Position numbers and translations under genes: made by a program. From assembly GCF_009451885.1 (NCBI RefSeq), contig NZ_WIAO01000021.1, positions 42,720 through 106,719 on the forward strand: DNA of 64,000 nt, read 5' to 3'. Within the stretch, counting starts at the first letter, position 1, and every line of letters starts with the position of its first letter. This DNA is from Glycomyces albidus. GTDB taxonomy: Bacteria > Actinomycetota > Actinomycetes > Mycobacteriales > Micromonosporaceae. Below, one piece after another: positions 9,176 through 18,325 of the stretch. The notes under the pieces are model-generated. The model saw only the letters and a list, made by a program, of their open reading frames with translations, searched no databases and was not told the origin of the DNA.

Positions 9176-10507
9176 TTACGGCCAGGAGTTTTCGATGTCG
9201 GTGGCCATCTGCTCGGCGGTCTTGTCGCCGCTGACCCACTCGACCACGCCGGTCCAGAAGGACGAGGCGCCGACGGCGCCCGGCATGAGGTCGGAGCCGT
9301 CGAAGCGGACGGTGACCTCGGGGTCGGTGAGGATCTCGGTGGCGAACTCGTTGATCGGCGTGGTGGCGTTGGCCGGGTCCACGCCCTGGCGGGCGGTGCT
9401 CCACGGGCCGGTCTGGAGACGGGCGTTGTGGTAGAGCTCCGAGGCCAGGAACTGGCGGACCATCTCGGTGGACTCCGAGTCGTCGAACGCGGCCACGAAC
9501 TCGCCGCCGACGAGCATGGTGTTGTCGCCCTCGTTGGACTCGGGGAAGCGGAACGCGAACACGTCGCCGTCCTCGGCCACGTTGGTGCCCTCGGGCCACA
9601 TGGCGCCGTAGAAGGACGCCTGGCGGCTCAGCGCGCAGCCGCCGTCGAGGATCGGGTAGCCGGCCTCCTGGAAGGGCGTGGCGCTGATGGTGTCGGTGCC
9701 GCCGTAGATGTACTCCTCGTTGGTGAGGATGGTGCCGGCCTTCTCGATGGCGGCGACGATCTGCGGGTCGTTGAACGCGATCTCGTGGGTGACCCACTGG
9801 TCGTAGAGGTCGGTGCCTTCGCGGAGGACGATGTCCTCGATCCAGTCGGTGCCGGGCCAGCCGGTGGCGCCGCCGGACTCGAAGCCGACGCACCACGGCT
9901 GGATGCCGTCGGCGACCATCTGGTCGGAGAGGGCGATCAGCTCGTCCCAGGTCTGCGGGACCTCGTAGCCGTTGTCGGCGAAGTAGCTCGGCGAGTACCA
10001 GATGAAGGACTTCGCGTTCGACGAGTGCGGCGCGGCGTAGAGCGTGCCGTCGACGGTGCCGTAGTTGAGCCAGTCCTCGGTCCAGCCCTCGGTCGCGAGC
10101 GAGGTGACCTCTTCGGAGGCCGGCACGAGGCTGTCGGCGAAGTTGGACATGAGGCCGGGCTGCGGGAACAGCGCGATGTCGGGCGCGTTGCCGCCGTCGA
10201 CGCGGATGGCCATGTCGGCCTCGAACTCGCCGGTGCCCTCGTATTCGATGGTGGCGCCGGTGCACTCCTCGAAGTAGCTCCAGGCCTCCATCATCTCGTC
10301 GGCCTCGGTGTCGCGGATCGAGCCGAGGATCGTGACGGTCTCGCCCTCGAGGTCGCCGTACTGCTCGTAGTTGGCGCAGTCGGTGGCGTCGTCCGGTACG
10401 GCGCCGCGGCCCTCGTCCTCGTCCTCCGGCGCGCCGCACGCGGTCGCGGCAAGCGCGATCACGCTGGCGGCAGCCGCTAGGCAGGAAATTCGTCGGGTCT
10501 TGCTCAT
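9176..10507 (-). CDS. Sugar-binding lipoprotein of ABC importer (AglE-like)
   Basis: This 443-residue extracellular solute-binding protein (family 1) begins MSKTRRISCLAA and has a lipobox LAATAC, so it should be lipid-anchored outside the membrane. The start at 10507 is chosen because GAGAGGG precedes it and the signal peptide begins there. The segment GYEVPQTWDELIALSDQMV and the Trp/Gly-rich PWCVGFESGGATGWPGTDW block resemble alpha-glucoside binding protein AglE, judged from memory. The divergent neighbour is a GH1 beta-glucosidase, so the substrate could be an alpha- or beta-glucoside or oligosaccharide. Confidence 0.9.
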   Translation of the reverse strand: MSKTRRISCLAAAASVIALAATACGAPEDEDEGRGAVPDDATDCANYEQYGDLEGETVTILGSIRDTEADEMMEAWSYFEECTGATIEYEGTGEFEADMAIRVDGGNAPDIALFPQPGLMSNFADSLVPASEEVTSLATEGWTEDWLNYGTVDGTLYAAPHSSNAKSFIWYSPSYFADNGYEVPQTWDELIALSDQMVADGIQPWCVGFESGGATGWPGTDWIEDIVLREGTDLYDQWVTHEIAFNDPQIVAAIEKAGTILTNEEYIYGGTDTISATPFQEAGYPILDGGCALSRQASFYGAMWPEGTNVAEDGDVFAFRFPESNEGDNTMLVGGEFVAAFDDSESTEMVRQFLASELYHNARLQTGPWSTARQGVDPANATTPINEFATEILTDPEVTVRFDGSDLMPGAVGASSFWTGVVEWVSGDKTAEQMATDIENSWP

Positions 10508-10646
10508 CGGGGTTTCCCTCTCTTCGCAGGTTTCGTGCGCCCGGCGAGTCCGACTGCCTCCCTGTCCCGTACCGGTCGGGGAACCGCTCTCACCGGTTCC
10601 GCCCCTGGTAGGGACTGCCTCACCCGCCGTTGGGGCGACGCTGGCA

Positions 10647-10675
10647 ATGGTGCTCTGGGTAACACTGAAAGTCAA
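10647..10675 (-). promoter_or_regulatory. Candidate promoter of sugar importer operon
   Basis: On the minus strand TTGACT (-35) is followed after 17 bases by CACCAT as a weak -10. It lies about 140 bases upstream of the binding-protein start. The -35 is good and the -10 poor, so this is tentative. Confidence 0.35.
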
Positions 10676-10736
10676 GTGTGCATTGCCGAATCGTTACTGG
10701 TTGCGATTGGATCGATATCTGTGCCCACCCAATCCA

Positions 10737-10750
10737 TGGGAGCGATTCCA
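10737..10750. promoter_or_regulatory. CebR-like LacI-family operator
   Basis: TGGGAGCGATTCCA matches 12 of 14 positions of the CebR palindrome TGGGAGCGCTCCCA, which controls cellobiose uptake and bglC in Streptomyces. It lies between the divergent sugar importer and GH1 genes, where a repressor could control both. The cognate regulator is not in this window. The rest of the 335-base gap holds no gene that I can support. Confidence 0.65.
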
Positions 10751-10842
10751 ATGACGTATCATTCCGGGGCCCGGCAACTCGTTTCCATCCAGCGCCGCGC
10801 CTGGGCCGGTCCCGGACGCGCGGCGGAGAAAGGTGTCGACCG

Positions 10843-12189
10843 ATGACGCAGCTGACCTTCCCCGGGGGATTCCTGTGGGGGACCGCGACGGCCTCCTACC
10901 AGATCGAGGGGGCGGCGAACGAGGACGGCCGGGGCCCGTCCATCTGGGACGTGTTCTCCGCGACCCCGGGCAAGACCTGGCGCGGCCAGTCCGGGGCCGT
11001 GGCCTGCGACCACTACCACCGGGTCGACGAGGACGTGGCGCTCATGGCCTCGCTCGGCGTCGACACCTACCGGTTCTCGATCGCGTGGCCGCGGATCCAG
11101 CCCGACGGCTCGGGACCGGCCAACCCGGCCGGACTCGACTTCTACGACCGCCTGGTCGACAAGCTGGTCGCGGCCGGGATCAAGCCGATGCCGACCCTCT
11201 ACCACTGGGACCTGCCCCAGAACCTCGAGGTCCGCGGCGGCTGGCCCGAGCGCGAGACCGCCGAGCGGTTCGGCGAGTACGCCGCGATCGTCGGCGCGCG
11301 CCTGTCCGACCGGGTCCACACCTGGTGGACGCTGAACGAGCCGTGGTGCTCGGCGTTCCTCGGCTACGGCAACGGCCACCACGCGCCCGGGCGCACCGAG
11401 CCGGCCGCGTCCCTGGCCGCGGCCCACCACCTCAACCTCGGCCACGGCCTGGCGGTGCAGGCGCTGCGCGCGGCCGGCGCCGGCCAGGTGTCGATCGTGC
11501 TCAACCCGACCCAGTGCCGCGGCGACGAGGAGGCGGTGCGGATCGTCGACGGCGTCGCGAACCGGATCTTCTTCGACCCGCTGCTGCGCGGCGAGTACCC
11601 GGCCGACGTCATCGAGCGCACGCGGCACCACACCGACTGGTCCTTCGTCCAGGAGGGCGACCTGGAGCAGATCAACCAGCCGATCGACCTGCTCGGCGTC
11701 AACTACTACAGCCCCACCTGGCTGCGGATGAACCCCGACGCCCCCGAGAACCAGGTCAACCCCGGCTCGGCCGGGGTCGAGGGATGGACGCCCGAGGGCC
11801 TGTCGTTCACCGACATGGGCTGGGCGGTCGACGCGACCGGTCTGACCGACCTCCTCGTGCGCATCCACAAGGACTACGGCGTGGCCACCATGGTCACCGA
11901 GAACGGCGCGGCCTACCCGACCGGACCGGACGAGAACGGCGAGGTGAACGACGTCGAGCGCGTCGACTACCTGCGCTCGCACATCGCGGCCGTCCACGAC
12001 GCGATCGAGGCCGGCGCCGACGTCCGCGGCTACACCGCCTGGTCGCTCATGGACAACTTCGAGTGGGCCTTCGGCTACGACAAGCGGTTCGGCATCGTCC
12101 ACGTCGACTACGCGACCCAGAAGCGCACGCCCAAGGCGAGCGCGAAGTTCTACTCCCAGGTCATCGCCGACAACGGCCTCGACCGGTAG
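10843..12189 (+). CDS. GH1 family beta-glucosidase
   Basis: This 448-residue glycoside hydrolase is the usual size for the family. It carries the N-terminal signature [19 protein letters not shown], the acid/base glutamate E166 in TLNEP, and the nucleophile E353 in TENG. No signal peptide is seen, so it should cleave imported beta-glucosides (such as cellobiose) in the cytoplasm with a retaining mechanism. ATG at 10843 is preceded by AAAGG; the longer open frame upstream crosses the operator region and is rejected. It is divergent from the sugar importer and likely co-regulated through the CebR-like site. Confidence 0.96.
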   Translation: MTQLTFPGGFLWGTATASYQIEGAANEDGRGPSIWDVFSATPGKTWRGQSGAVACDHYHRVDEDVALMASLGVDTYRFSIAWPRIQPDGSGPANPAGLDFYDRLVDKLVAAGIKPMPTLYHWDLPQNLEVRGGWPERETAERFGEYAAIVGARLSDRVHTWWTLNEPWCSAFLGYGNGHHAPGRTEPAASLAAAHHLNLGHGLAVQALRAAGAGQVSIVLNPTQCRGDEEAVRIVDGVANRIFFDPLLRGEYPADVIERTRHHTDWSFVQEGDLEQINQPIDLLGVNYYSPTWLRMNPDAPENQVNPGSAGVEGWTPEGLSFTDMGWAVDATGLTDLLVRIHKDYGVATMVTENGAAYPTGPDENGEVNDVERVDYLRSHIAAVHDAIEAGADVRGYTAWSLMDNFEWAFGYDKRFGIVHVDYATQKRTPKASAKFYSQVIADNGLDR

Positions 12190-12201
12190 GGCGCGGCCCT
12201 A
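12187..12201. terminator. Short bidirectional hairpin at convergent stops
   Basis: TAGGGC-GCG-GCCCTA overlaps the stop codons of both the GH1 gene and the convergent ThiE-like gene. The stem is only 6 bp, so the terminator call is modest. Confidence 0.45.
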
Positions 12202-12768
12202 CACGAGCGCGCCCCGGAGCGCGCGGATCGCGTGCTCCGGGTCGTCGGCGCGCATGACCGCGCCCATGACCGCGACCCCCGCCGCACCCGCCTCCCGCGC
12301 AGCGAGGGCCCGATCGGGGCCGTTCACGCCGCCGAGCGCGTACACCGGGACCGGGCTCGCCGCGCAGGTCCGCGCCAGCGCGGCGGGCCCGATCGCCGGG
12401 CCGTAGCCGGGTTTCGAGTCGGTGGCCCACACGGGCGAGTACGTGACGTAGTCCAGTGCGGGGTCGATCGGCTCGCCGGTGTGGACCGAACGTCCGACCA
12501 GGACCGGCCGCGGGTCGGGGACCGGGCGGGCCGCGGAGAGGTGCGCGGCGGCCACGGGCCCTTCGGGGTCGGCGACGATGAGGACGCCTCCGGCCTCGGC
12601 GACGAGCATCCCGATGCCGGCGGCGAGCCGGTGCCGCTCCTCCCACGGGAGGTCCTTGTCGCGCAGGATGAGCGCGAACGGTCCGCCGCGCAGGGCGAGC
12701 GCGACCTGTTCGGCCAGCGGCCGCGGGCAGTCGCGGCGGTCGGTGACGACGATGAGCCGGTGCTGCAT
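12199..12768 (-). CDS. Thiamine phosphate synthase / TenI-like protein
   Basis: This 189-residue TIM-barrel protein is of the ThiE/TenI family. Visible family features are LIVVTDRRDCP at the N-terminus, DYVTYSPVWATDSKPGYGP (the phosphate/pyrophosphate loop region) and ALGGVN near the C-terminus. ATG at 12768 follows AGAGG. No other thiamine genes are nearby, and the loop differs from the standard GPVFPTxTK of ThiE. It could be a TenI-type thiazole tautomerase or a divergent ThiE, so no gene symbol is assigned. Confidence 0.8.
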   Translation of the reverse strand: MQHRLIVVTDRRDCPRPLAEQVALALRGGPFALILRDKDLPWEERHRLAAGIGMLVAEAGGVLIVADPEGPVAAAHLSAARPVPDPRPVLVGRSVHTGEPIDPALDYVTYSPVWATDSKPGYGPAIGPAALARTCAASPVPVYALGGVNGPDRALAAREAGAAGVAVMGAVMRADDPEHAIRALRGALV

Positions 12769-12927
12769 ACCTCTGAACTTACGCCTCGCACACGAGTGCG
12801 TGATGAGTCCGGTGTTCACAAAGTCCTCCGGTGTCCGACTCGCCAGTGTCGGGCTGGTTTAACTGTTGTGTATCGGTCCACGCCTCGAACTTGCGTAATT
12901 CACGACACAGGTGCGAAACTTCAGTAG

Positions 12928-13710
12928 ATGAACATCGGCGATCAAATCAACGTGCTGCGGACCGAAGGGGAGCGGATCGCTGTCGCTGGTGGGGAACTCG
13001 CACTCAACGCGCTCGTGCCCACCTGCCCGGGGTGGATCGTCAAGGACCTCTTGACCCATATCGGGACCGTCCATCGCTGGGCGGCGGCGATCGTGGGCGG
13101 AGCCTTGCCCTACGATCCCCGAAAGCAGGACTTCCAGCGGATCGTGGGGCCCATGCCGCACGACGACCTGCTGGTCGACTGGGTCAGGGAAGGTCTCTTG
13201 CGGCTCGCTGCCGTCCTGGAGGCGGCTCCCGACGACCTCGAGTGCTGGCAGGTGTTCCCCGCGCAGTCGTCACGGCGCTTCTGGGTCCGCAGACAGGCCC
13301 ACGAGACGACCATCCACCGCGTCGACGCCGAACAGGCGCGAGGCGACGAGATATCACCGGTCGGCCCCGACTTCGCGGCCGACGGCATCGACGAGCTGCT
13401 GCTGGGCTTCCACGGCCGCCCGTCGAGCAGGGTGCGGGCACTGCGGCCGTCAGTGCTCCACATCCACGCCACCGATCTGCCGCCGGGACGCGGCGACTGG
13501 TACGTCCACCCCACCGACACGGGCCCGCTCGTGACGTTCAGCGAGGTCGAATCCCCGCACTGCGTCATCGAGGGCCCGGTGGAGCTGCTGTACCTGGCGC
13601 TGTGGAACCGACTGCCGTTCGACGACCTCGCCATTCACGGAGACCCGGCACTGCTCCACTTGTGGCGCAATTACTCCGCGGTCCGGTGGGTCGATCCCGT
13701 AGACGTTTGA
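12928..13710 (+). CDS. Maleylpyruvate isomerase family mycothiol-dependent enzyme
   Basis: This 260-residue protein has a DinB-like four-helix N-terminal domain carrying VPTCPGWIVKDLLTHIGTVHRW, the typical MDMPI signature whose histidines bind metal. A C-terminal MDMPI_C-like domain follows (ETTIHRVDAEQA... and HIHATDL). Family members use mycothiol, the actinobacterial thiol, for isomerisation or conjugation, and most have unknown substrates. There is no strong ribosome-binding site before the ATG. It is divergent from the ThiE-like gene. Confidence 0.87.
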   Translation: MNIGDQINVLRTEGERIAVAGGELALNALVPTCPGWIVKDLLTHIGTVHRWAAAIVGGALPYDPRKQDFQRIVGPMPHDDLLVDWVREGLLRLAAVLEAAPDDLECWQVFPAQSSRRFWVRRQAHETTIHRVDAEQARGDEISPVGPDFAADGIDELLLGFHGRPSSRVRALRPSVLHIHATDLPPGRGDWYVHPTDTGPLVTFSEVESPHCVIEGPVELLYLALWNRLPFDDLAIHGDPALLHLWRNYSAVRWVDPVDV

Positions 13711-13850
13711 AACCCTGACGCATAGCGACTGGAGCGCTACAGAACGGAACCGCAGGTACATCGAGCGGGTTTGCGGGCATTCGTCCGCTCTGGCCGGTCG
13801 TGGCGCGCTGCTGCGCGCCCGAGCGGCCCGGGGACCGTAAGCTCACCGAC

Positions 13851-15116
13851 GTGAACCAGGTCGATGTGAAGCACAGTCATTCCTCCCCGAACGACGCCGT
13901 CCCCCGCGCCGCGCTGTGGATCCTGGTCCCCGCCGCGGTCGCCACGATCCTCGGGCTCGTCCTCATGTGGCCCCAGGGGGTCGAGGACGCCGTCACCGAC
14001 GAGTACGGCACCGAAGTGGACGGACGGGTCCTGGCCGTCACCGAACGCGAGTGCACCGCCGAGGAGGCCGAGGTCCTCACGGTGTGCGGCGAGGCGGTCG
14101 TGACCCTCCAGAGCGGCGACCAGGCCGGCGAGGAGGTCATCGTCGACATCCCGAGCGGCCCCGGCGCGCCCGCGATCGCGACCGGCGACGACGTCATCCT
14201 CATCTTCACGCCCGATTCGGTGTCGGGCCAGCAGTACCACATCATCGACCACGACCGGGCCGGCGCGCTCTGGGCGCTGGTGATCGCGTTCGCGCTCGCG
14301 GTGGTCGCGTTCGGACGGTGGAAGGGAGTGCGGTCCCTGGTGAGCCTGGGGCTGACGTTCGCGATCGTGCTGCTGTTCATGGTCCCCGCGGTCCTCGACG
14401 GCTCCTCCCCCGTGATGGTCGCGATGGTCGGCGCGGCCGCGATCATGCTGCTCTCGCTGTACATCGCGCACGGCTGGAACCGGACCACGACGGTGGCGGT
14501 GCTCGGGACGCTCGCCTCGCTCGTGCTCACCGTGCTCCTCGCTGAGGCCGCGGTGCAGCTCGCGGAGTTGAACGGGGTCCTCGACGAGAACACGACGAAC
14601 CTGGCGCTCCAGTACCCGATCGACATGTCCGGGCTGCTGCTGGCCGGCATCCTCATCGGCGCGCTCGGCGTCATCGACGACGTGACGGTCTCGCAGGCGG
14701 CCACGGTCGACGAGGTCGCGAAGGCCAACCCGAAATGGAACTCCGGGCGGCTGTTCAAGTCCGGCATGCGCGTCGGACGCGACCACCTCACATCGGTCGT
14801 GAACACGCTGGTGCTCGCGTACGCCGGCGCCTCGCTGCCGCTGCTCGTCCTCATCGCCGCCGCGAACCGGCCCCTGGCGCAGATCCTCACGAGCCAGACG
14901 ATCGCGACCGAGATCGTCCGGTCCGTCGCGGGCACCCTCGGCCTCATCGCGGCCGTGCCGATCACCACCTGGCTCGCCGCGTACCTGGTCCGCTGGAATC
15001 CGAAGCCCAAGGAGCCCAAGGAGAAGGAACCGAAACACCCCCGCCCGAAGCCGAGGCCCGAGGGCGCCGACTGGAACGAGGACGACTCGCCTTACCCGCC
15101 TTCACATCTGCGATGA
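13851..15116 (+). CDS. YibE/F family integral membrane protein
   Basis: This protein of about 421 residues has one N-terminal helix, an extracytoplasmic beta-rich segment of roughly 110 residues, then 7-8 transmembrane helices. The conserved block GALGVIDDVTVSQAATVDE with polar GMRVGRDHLTS is the YibE/F core. The C-terminus is a Lys/Pro/Glu-rich cytoplasmic tail. Function is unknown. The start is uncertain: GTG 13851 and GTG 13866 (VKHSHSSPND) are both plausible, and the ATG at 13800 would add residues that look non-coding. It is followed by a convergent LysR gene. Confidence 0.87.
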   Translation: MNQVDVKHSHSSPNDAVPRAALWILVPAAVATILGLVLMWPQGVEDAVTDEYGTEVDGRVLAVTERECTAEEAEVLTVCGEAVVTLQSGDQAGEEVIVDIPSGPGAPAIATGDDVILIFTPDSVSGQQYHIIDHDRAGALWALVIAFALAVVAFGRWKGVRSLVSLGLTFAIVLLFMVPAVLDGSSPVMVAMVGAAAIMLLSLYIAHGWNRTTTVAVLGTLASLVLTVLLAEAAVQLAELNGVLDENTTNLALQYPIDMSGLLLAGILIGALGVIDDVTVSQAATVDEVAKANPKWNSGRLFKSGMRVGRDHLTSVVNTLVLAYAGASLPLLVLIAAANRPLAQILTSQTIATEIVRSVAGTLGLIAAVPITTWLAAYLVRWNPKPKEPKEKEPKHPRPKPRPEGADWNEDDSPYPPSHLR

Positions 15117-15217
15117 CCGGCCCCCGAGGTCGCGAGTGTCGGGCCGCCGCGCCCCTGATTCGAGGGTGACGCGCGGGTACGACAATCCGCAGGGGGGCGT
15201 CCGTCCGGGCACGCTGC

Positions 15218-16138
15218 TCAGAAGCGCTCCGCGGCCGTCATGAGCTTCCTCGCCGCCTGGTGCAGCGCCTGGAGGACCGTCATCACCGCCGGACGGCCGG
15301 TGGAGGCCGTCCGGTGGACCACGTAGACGTCGCGGCCGCGCAGCTCCTCGGCGATCGCGCGGACCGCGACGTCGCGGCGCTCGGCCGCGGCCATCCACGG
15401 CGCCACGGTCACGCCGAGGCCCTTCGCGACCAGCGTGAGGATCGTGTCGAGGCCCTCGAACTCCGAGACCGGCGCCGAGATCCCCTCGGCCCGCCACAGC
15501 CGGTCCAGGGCCGACCGGGACGGCTCCCCCTCCGGAGAGGCGATCCACGGCTCTCCGGAGAGCTCGTGCGCCGACAGGACCTCCTTGGCCGCCAGCCGGT
15601 GCCGCGCCGGCAGGACCGCGACCAGCGGGTCCTTCACGAGGTGGTGGAACGTCAGCGGCCCGACCGCGGCCGGGCGGCGCTGGCCCGACCAGTCGTCGAT
15701 GAGCGCCAGGTCGATCTCGCCCGAGCGCACGCGCGCGAGGGACTCCGAGACCGTGTGCTGCTGCCGCAGCACCATCTGCAACTCCGGGTAGCGGCGCAGG
15801 CGCCGCACGATCGGACCCGCCAGCGCCACCGCGACGGTCGGGAACGCCGTCACGGTCACCCGCCCCCGCGGTTCGGCCGACTCGGCGGCGAGGTCCGTCT
15901 CGGCCGCGTCGATCGCCTCCAGAATGACAGCGGTGTGCTCCACCAGCCGGCGCCCCGCGTCGGTCAACTGGGCCGAGCGGGCCGTGCGTTCGAGGAGCGA
16001 CACGCCGGCCTCCTTCTCCAGGGCCGCCAGCTGCTGCGAGACCGCGGACGCGGTCTGGCCGGTGGCCGCGGCAGTGGCGGATATCGATCCCTGGGCGGCG
16101 AATTCGTAGAGGAGTCGCAGGCGGCGAACGTCGAGCAT
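15218..16138 (-). CDS. LysR-type transcriptional regulator
   Basis: This 306-residue protein has an N-terminal winged helix-turn-helix (MLDVRRLRLLYEFAAQGSI, with recognition helix TASAVSQQLAALEKEAG at about residues 28-45) and a C-terminal periplasmic-binding-like effector domain. It is divergent from an aminotransferase gene with 101 bases between them, the standard arrangement for a LysR regulator and its target. A perfect LysR box overlaps its own start codon, indicating autorepression. The inducer is unknown; an amino acid or oxo-acid is a reasonable guess from the neighbour. Confidence 0.94.
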   Translation of the reverse strand: MLDVRRLRLLYEFAAQGSISATAAATGQTASAVSQQLAALEKEAGVSLLERTARSAQLTDAGRRLVEHTAVILEAIDAAETDLAAESAEPRGRVTVTAFPTVAVALAGPIVRRLRRYPELQMVLRQQHTVSESLARVRSGEIDLALIDDWSGQRRPAAVGPLTFHHLVKDPLVAVLPARHRLAAKEVLSAHELSGEPWIASPEGEPSRSALDRLWRAEGISAPVSEFEGLDTILTLVAKGLGVTVAPWMAAAERRDVAVRAIAEELRGRDVYVVHRTASTGRPAVMTVLQALHQAARKLMTAAERF

Positions 16139-16151
16139 AAGTCAATCTTAT
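16137..16151. promoter_or_regulatory. LysR box (ATAAG-N5-CTTAT)
   Basis: ATAAGTCAATCTTAT is a perfect 5-bp inverted repeat matching the LysR rule T-N11-A. It begins inside the ATG of the LysR gene itself, within the divergent promoter region. It is likely the autoregulatory and activation site for the pair. Confidence 0.7.
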
Positions 16152-16239
16152 CCTCGGCAACAGGGAGAAATACTTGCGATGATGCTTCCTGAAGAGGAGG
16201 GTGGGGACCGTCCATACGGCAATCCACCGAGGAGTCATC

Positions 16240-17493
16240 GTGACCGTCTCCGCCACCCTCGCCGCCAACGAAGCCGTCGCCGCACGCCGCGCCGCCGGGC
16301 AGGAGGTGCTCGCGCTCGGGTTCGGCGAGGCCGGCATCCCCGTGCATCCTCTGCTGCGGCAGCGCCTGACGAAGGCCGCCGGTCAGACCGGATACGGGCC
16401 CGTGGCCGGGATCGGCCCGGCCCGCGAGGCCGCCGCCGGGTACTGGACCCGGCGCGCGATCCCGACCGAGGCCGACCAGGTGCTCCTCGGCCCAGGCTCC
16501 AAGCCGCTGCTGTTCGCGCTGCTCCACGCCGCCGGCGGCGACGTGGTCCTGCCGAAGCCGGCGTGGGTGTCGTACGCGGCCCAGTCGCAGCTCCTCGGCC
16601 GCGACCCGATCCGCGTCCCCGTGCCCGCCGGGGAAGGCGGCGTACCGGACGCGGAGGCCATGGACGCGGCCGTGCGCGAGGCCCGCGCGGCAGGGCGCGA
16701 CCCGCGGATCGTCGTGGTCACCCTCCCCGACAACCCGACCGGGCGCCTCGCGTCCGAGCAGTCCGTCAAGGCCCTCTGCGAGGCCGCCCGCGAACTCGAC
16801 CTGATCATCGCCGCCGACGAGATCTACCGCGACCTCGTGTTCGAGCCCGGCGCGTTCCCCTCCCCCGCCGCGTGGGCCCCCGAGCGGACCGTGACCACCA
16901 CGTCCCTGTCGAAGAACTACGCGCTCGGCGGCTGGCGCGTCGGCGCCGCGCGCTTCCCCGCGTCCCCGCTCGGGGAGCGGCTGCGCGAGTCGGTGCGCGG
17001 CACCGCCTCCGAGCTCTGGTCGTCCACGCCGATGCCGATGCAGCACGCCGCCGCGTACGCCTGGTCGGACCCGCAGGAGCTGGTCGAGCGGGTGGCGCTG
17101 GCCCGGAATCTGCACGGCTCGGTCGCGAACGCGGTCGCCGAGGTGTTCACCGGCGCCGGCTGCGAGGTGATGCCGCCGCAGGGCGGGTTCTACGTGTGGG
17201 CGGATTTCGCGCCGCTGCGTGATTCGCTCGCGGCCCGCCGGGGTATCGCCACGGGTGCGGATCTCACTCGGGTCCTGCTGGAGCGGTTCGGGATCGTGGT
17301 CCTGCCGGGCAGCGCGTTCGGGGACGACCCGGAGGCGCTCACGGTCCGGGTGGCGGTGCCGGGGATCTACGGCGAGTCCGACTCCGAGCGCCTCGCGGCG
17401 CTCGTGTCCGGCGATCCGGTCGAGATGCCGTGGATCGCCGAGGCCCTGGAGGGCCTCAAGGAGAAGCTTCAGGCGCTCACCGCGTCTGAGTAG
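16240..17493 (+). CDS. PLP-dependent class I/II aminotransferase
   Basis: This 417-residue fold-type I aminotransferase has the PLP lysine in TTSLSKNYALGGWRVG, the Asn/Pro substrate motif PDNPTGRLAS and the Asp-Tyr motif ADEIYRDLVF. GTG at 16240 is chosen because GGAG lies 5 bases upstream; the ATG at 16201 has no such site. Substrate is not predictable: aspartate, aromatic and alanine aminotransferases share this architecture. It is likely controlled by the divergent LysR regulator. Confidence 0.94.
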   Translation: MTVSATLAANEAVAARRAAGQEVLALGFGEAGIPVHPLLRQRLTKAAGQTGYGPVAGIGPAREAAAGYWTRRAIPTEADQVLLGPGSKPLLFALLHAAGGDVVLPKPAWVSYAAQSQLLGRDPIRVPVPAGEGGVPDAEAMDAAVREARAAGRDPRIVVVTLPDNPTGRLASEQSVKALCEAARELDLIIAADEIYRDLVFEPGAFPSPAAWAPERTVTTTSLSKNYALGGWRVGAARFPASPLGERLRESVRGTASELWSSTPMPMQHAAAYAWSDPQELVERVALARNLHGSVANAVAEVFTGAGCEVMPPQGGFYVWADFAPLRDSLAARRGIATGADLTRVLLERFGIVVLPGSAFGDDPEALTVRVAVPGIYGESDSERLAALVSGDPVEMPWIAEALEGLKEKLQALTASE

Positions 17494-17497
17494 AGCG

Positions 17498-17538
17498 CCG
17501 GGCGGCGCTGCCGAGGCCGATGCGGCAGCGCCGCCCGG
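17498..17538. terminator. Strong bidirectional terminator
   Basis: A perfect 16-bp stem (CCGGGCGGCGCTGCCG with its complement, loop of 9) lies between the aminotransferase and a convergent small membrane-protein gene. Confidence 0.85.
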
Positions 17539-17559
17539 TTCACTTCACGTGGTCGGGGC

Positions 17560-17910
17560 TCAGTTCACGCGGTCGACGACCGTGGAGATCCCGTAGACGA
17601 GGGCGATCAGCGCCGCCAGGACCACGACGACGATCGCGATGCCGATGTAGCGCTGGATCTCCAGTTCGTGGCCTTCGCGCACGGGCCGACGCCAGCGCCC
17701 GTAGCGCCAGTGGTCGCGTCCCTGCTCGTAGTCGGTCGCGAAGTCCTCCAGGAGCGCCTGGAGGTCGGCGAGGGTCTCGGCGCGCCTGGCGAGCTGGCGG
17801 CGCAGCTTGTACTCGTCGGCGTCGATCGCCCCGCGCCGGCGCGCCTGGGCGAGCCGGTAGAGGGCCATGCGCCGGTGGGCCCTGGTGGGGCGGATGGCGA
17901 ATGCGTCCAT
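17560..17910 (-). CDS. Small membrane protein with DUF1707/SHOCT-like N-terminus
   Basis: This 116-residue protein has a helical basic N-terminal part (RMALYRLAQARRRGAIDADEYKLRRQLARRAE) resembling DUF1707 or SHOCT modules. A C-terminal transmembrane helix follows (IGIAIVVVVLAALIALVYGI, about residues 88-108). ATG at 17910 has GGGAG upstream; the longer open frame is rejected. Function unknown. Such proteins may oligomerise or anchor partners at the membrane. Confidence 0.7.
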   Translation of the reverse strand: MDAFAIRPTRAHRRMALYRLAQARRRGAIDADEYKLRRQLARRAETLADLQALLEDFATDYEQGRDHWRYGRWRRPVREGHELEIQRYIGIAIVVVVLAALIALVYGISTVVDRVN

Positions 17911-18008
17911 GACGTGCTCCCGCGGGGTCGGTTCCCCGCGGGGGTTCCCCGTCCGCGCCGTTCGTACACATTGGGACGCGGAGCGGATCGGGTTGCGCGC
18001 CAGGCGGT

Positions 18009-18299
18009 TCAGTCCAGGAGCGCGCTCACCGCCCGGGCGAGGTCGGTGTCCTTCGCGGAGACCTTGCTCCCGGCCGAGTGCGTGGTGACGGAGACGGTGA
18101 GCTTGTTGTACGCGATCGTCAAGTCCGCGTGGTGGTTTCGTCGCTCCGAGAGCAGGCCGACGCCGGTGGCGGCGACGAGCGCCTGGAGGTGGCCGTCGAA
18201 GGTCCACGTGGCTTCGAGGCGGTCGCGTACGTGCTTCCAGCCGGGCAGCTCGGACAGGGCGAGTTCGATCTCGCCTTCGGTCAAGGGTTGGTCGCTCAT
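18009..18299 (-). CDS. 4a-hydroxytetrahydrobiopterin dehydratase
   Basis: This 96-residue pterin-4a-carbinolamine dehydratase (PCD/DCoH family) carries the active-site segment RNHHADLTIAYNKLTVSVTTH, matching the family motif of paired histidines followed by a tyrosine and T-T-H. It dehydrates the pterin formed by aromatic amino acid hydroxylases. No hydroxylase is nearby, and in bacteria lacking one the protein may act in cofactor maintenance. It lies on the same strand as the carbonic anhydrase gene, 26 bases downstream of it. Confidence 0.92.
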   Translation of the reverse strand: MSDQPLTEGEIELALSELPGWKHVRDRLEATWTFDGHLQALVAATGVGLLSERRNHHADLTIAYNKLTVSVTTHSAGSKVSAKDTDLARAVSALLD

Positions 18300-18325
18300 A
18301 CCCCGATTGTCGCAGCCCGAGCGGC

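Noticed and set aside
7137..10439. An 1100-codon minus-strand frame across the sugar importer
   Set aside because: Only the final 325 codons are a real permease; the rest is an alternative reading of the other importer genes.
12199..12768. TPP riboswitch for the ThiE-like gene
   Set aside because: No THI-box-like sequence could be seen in the short leader upstream of 12768.
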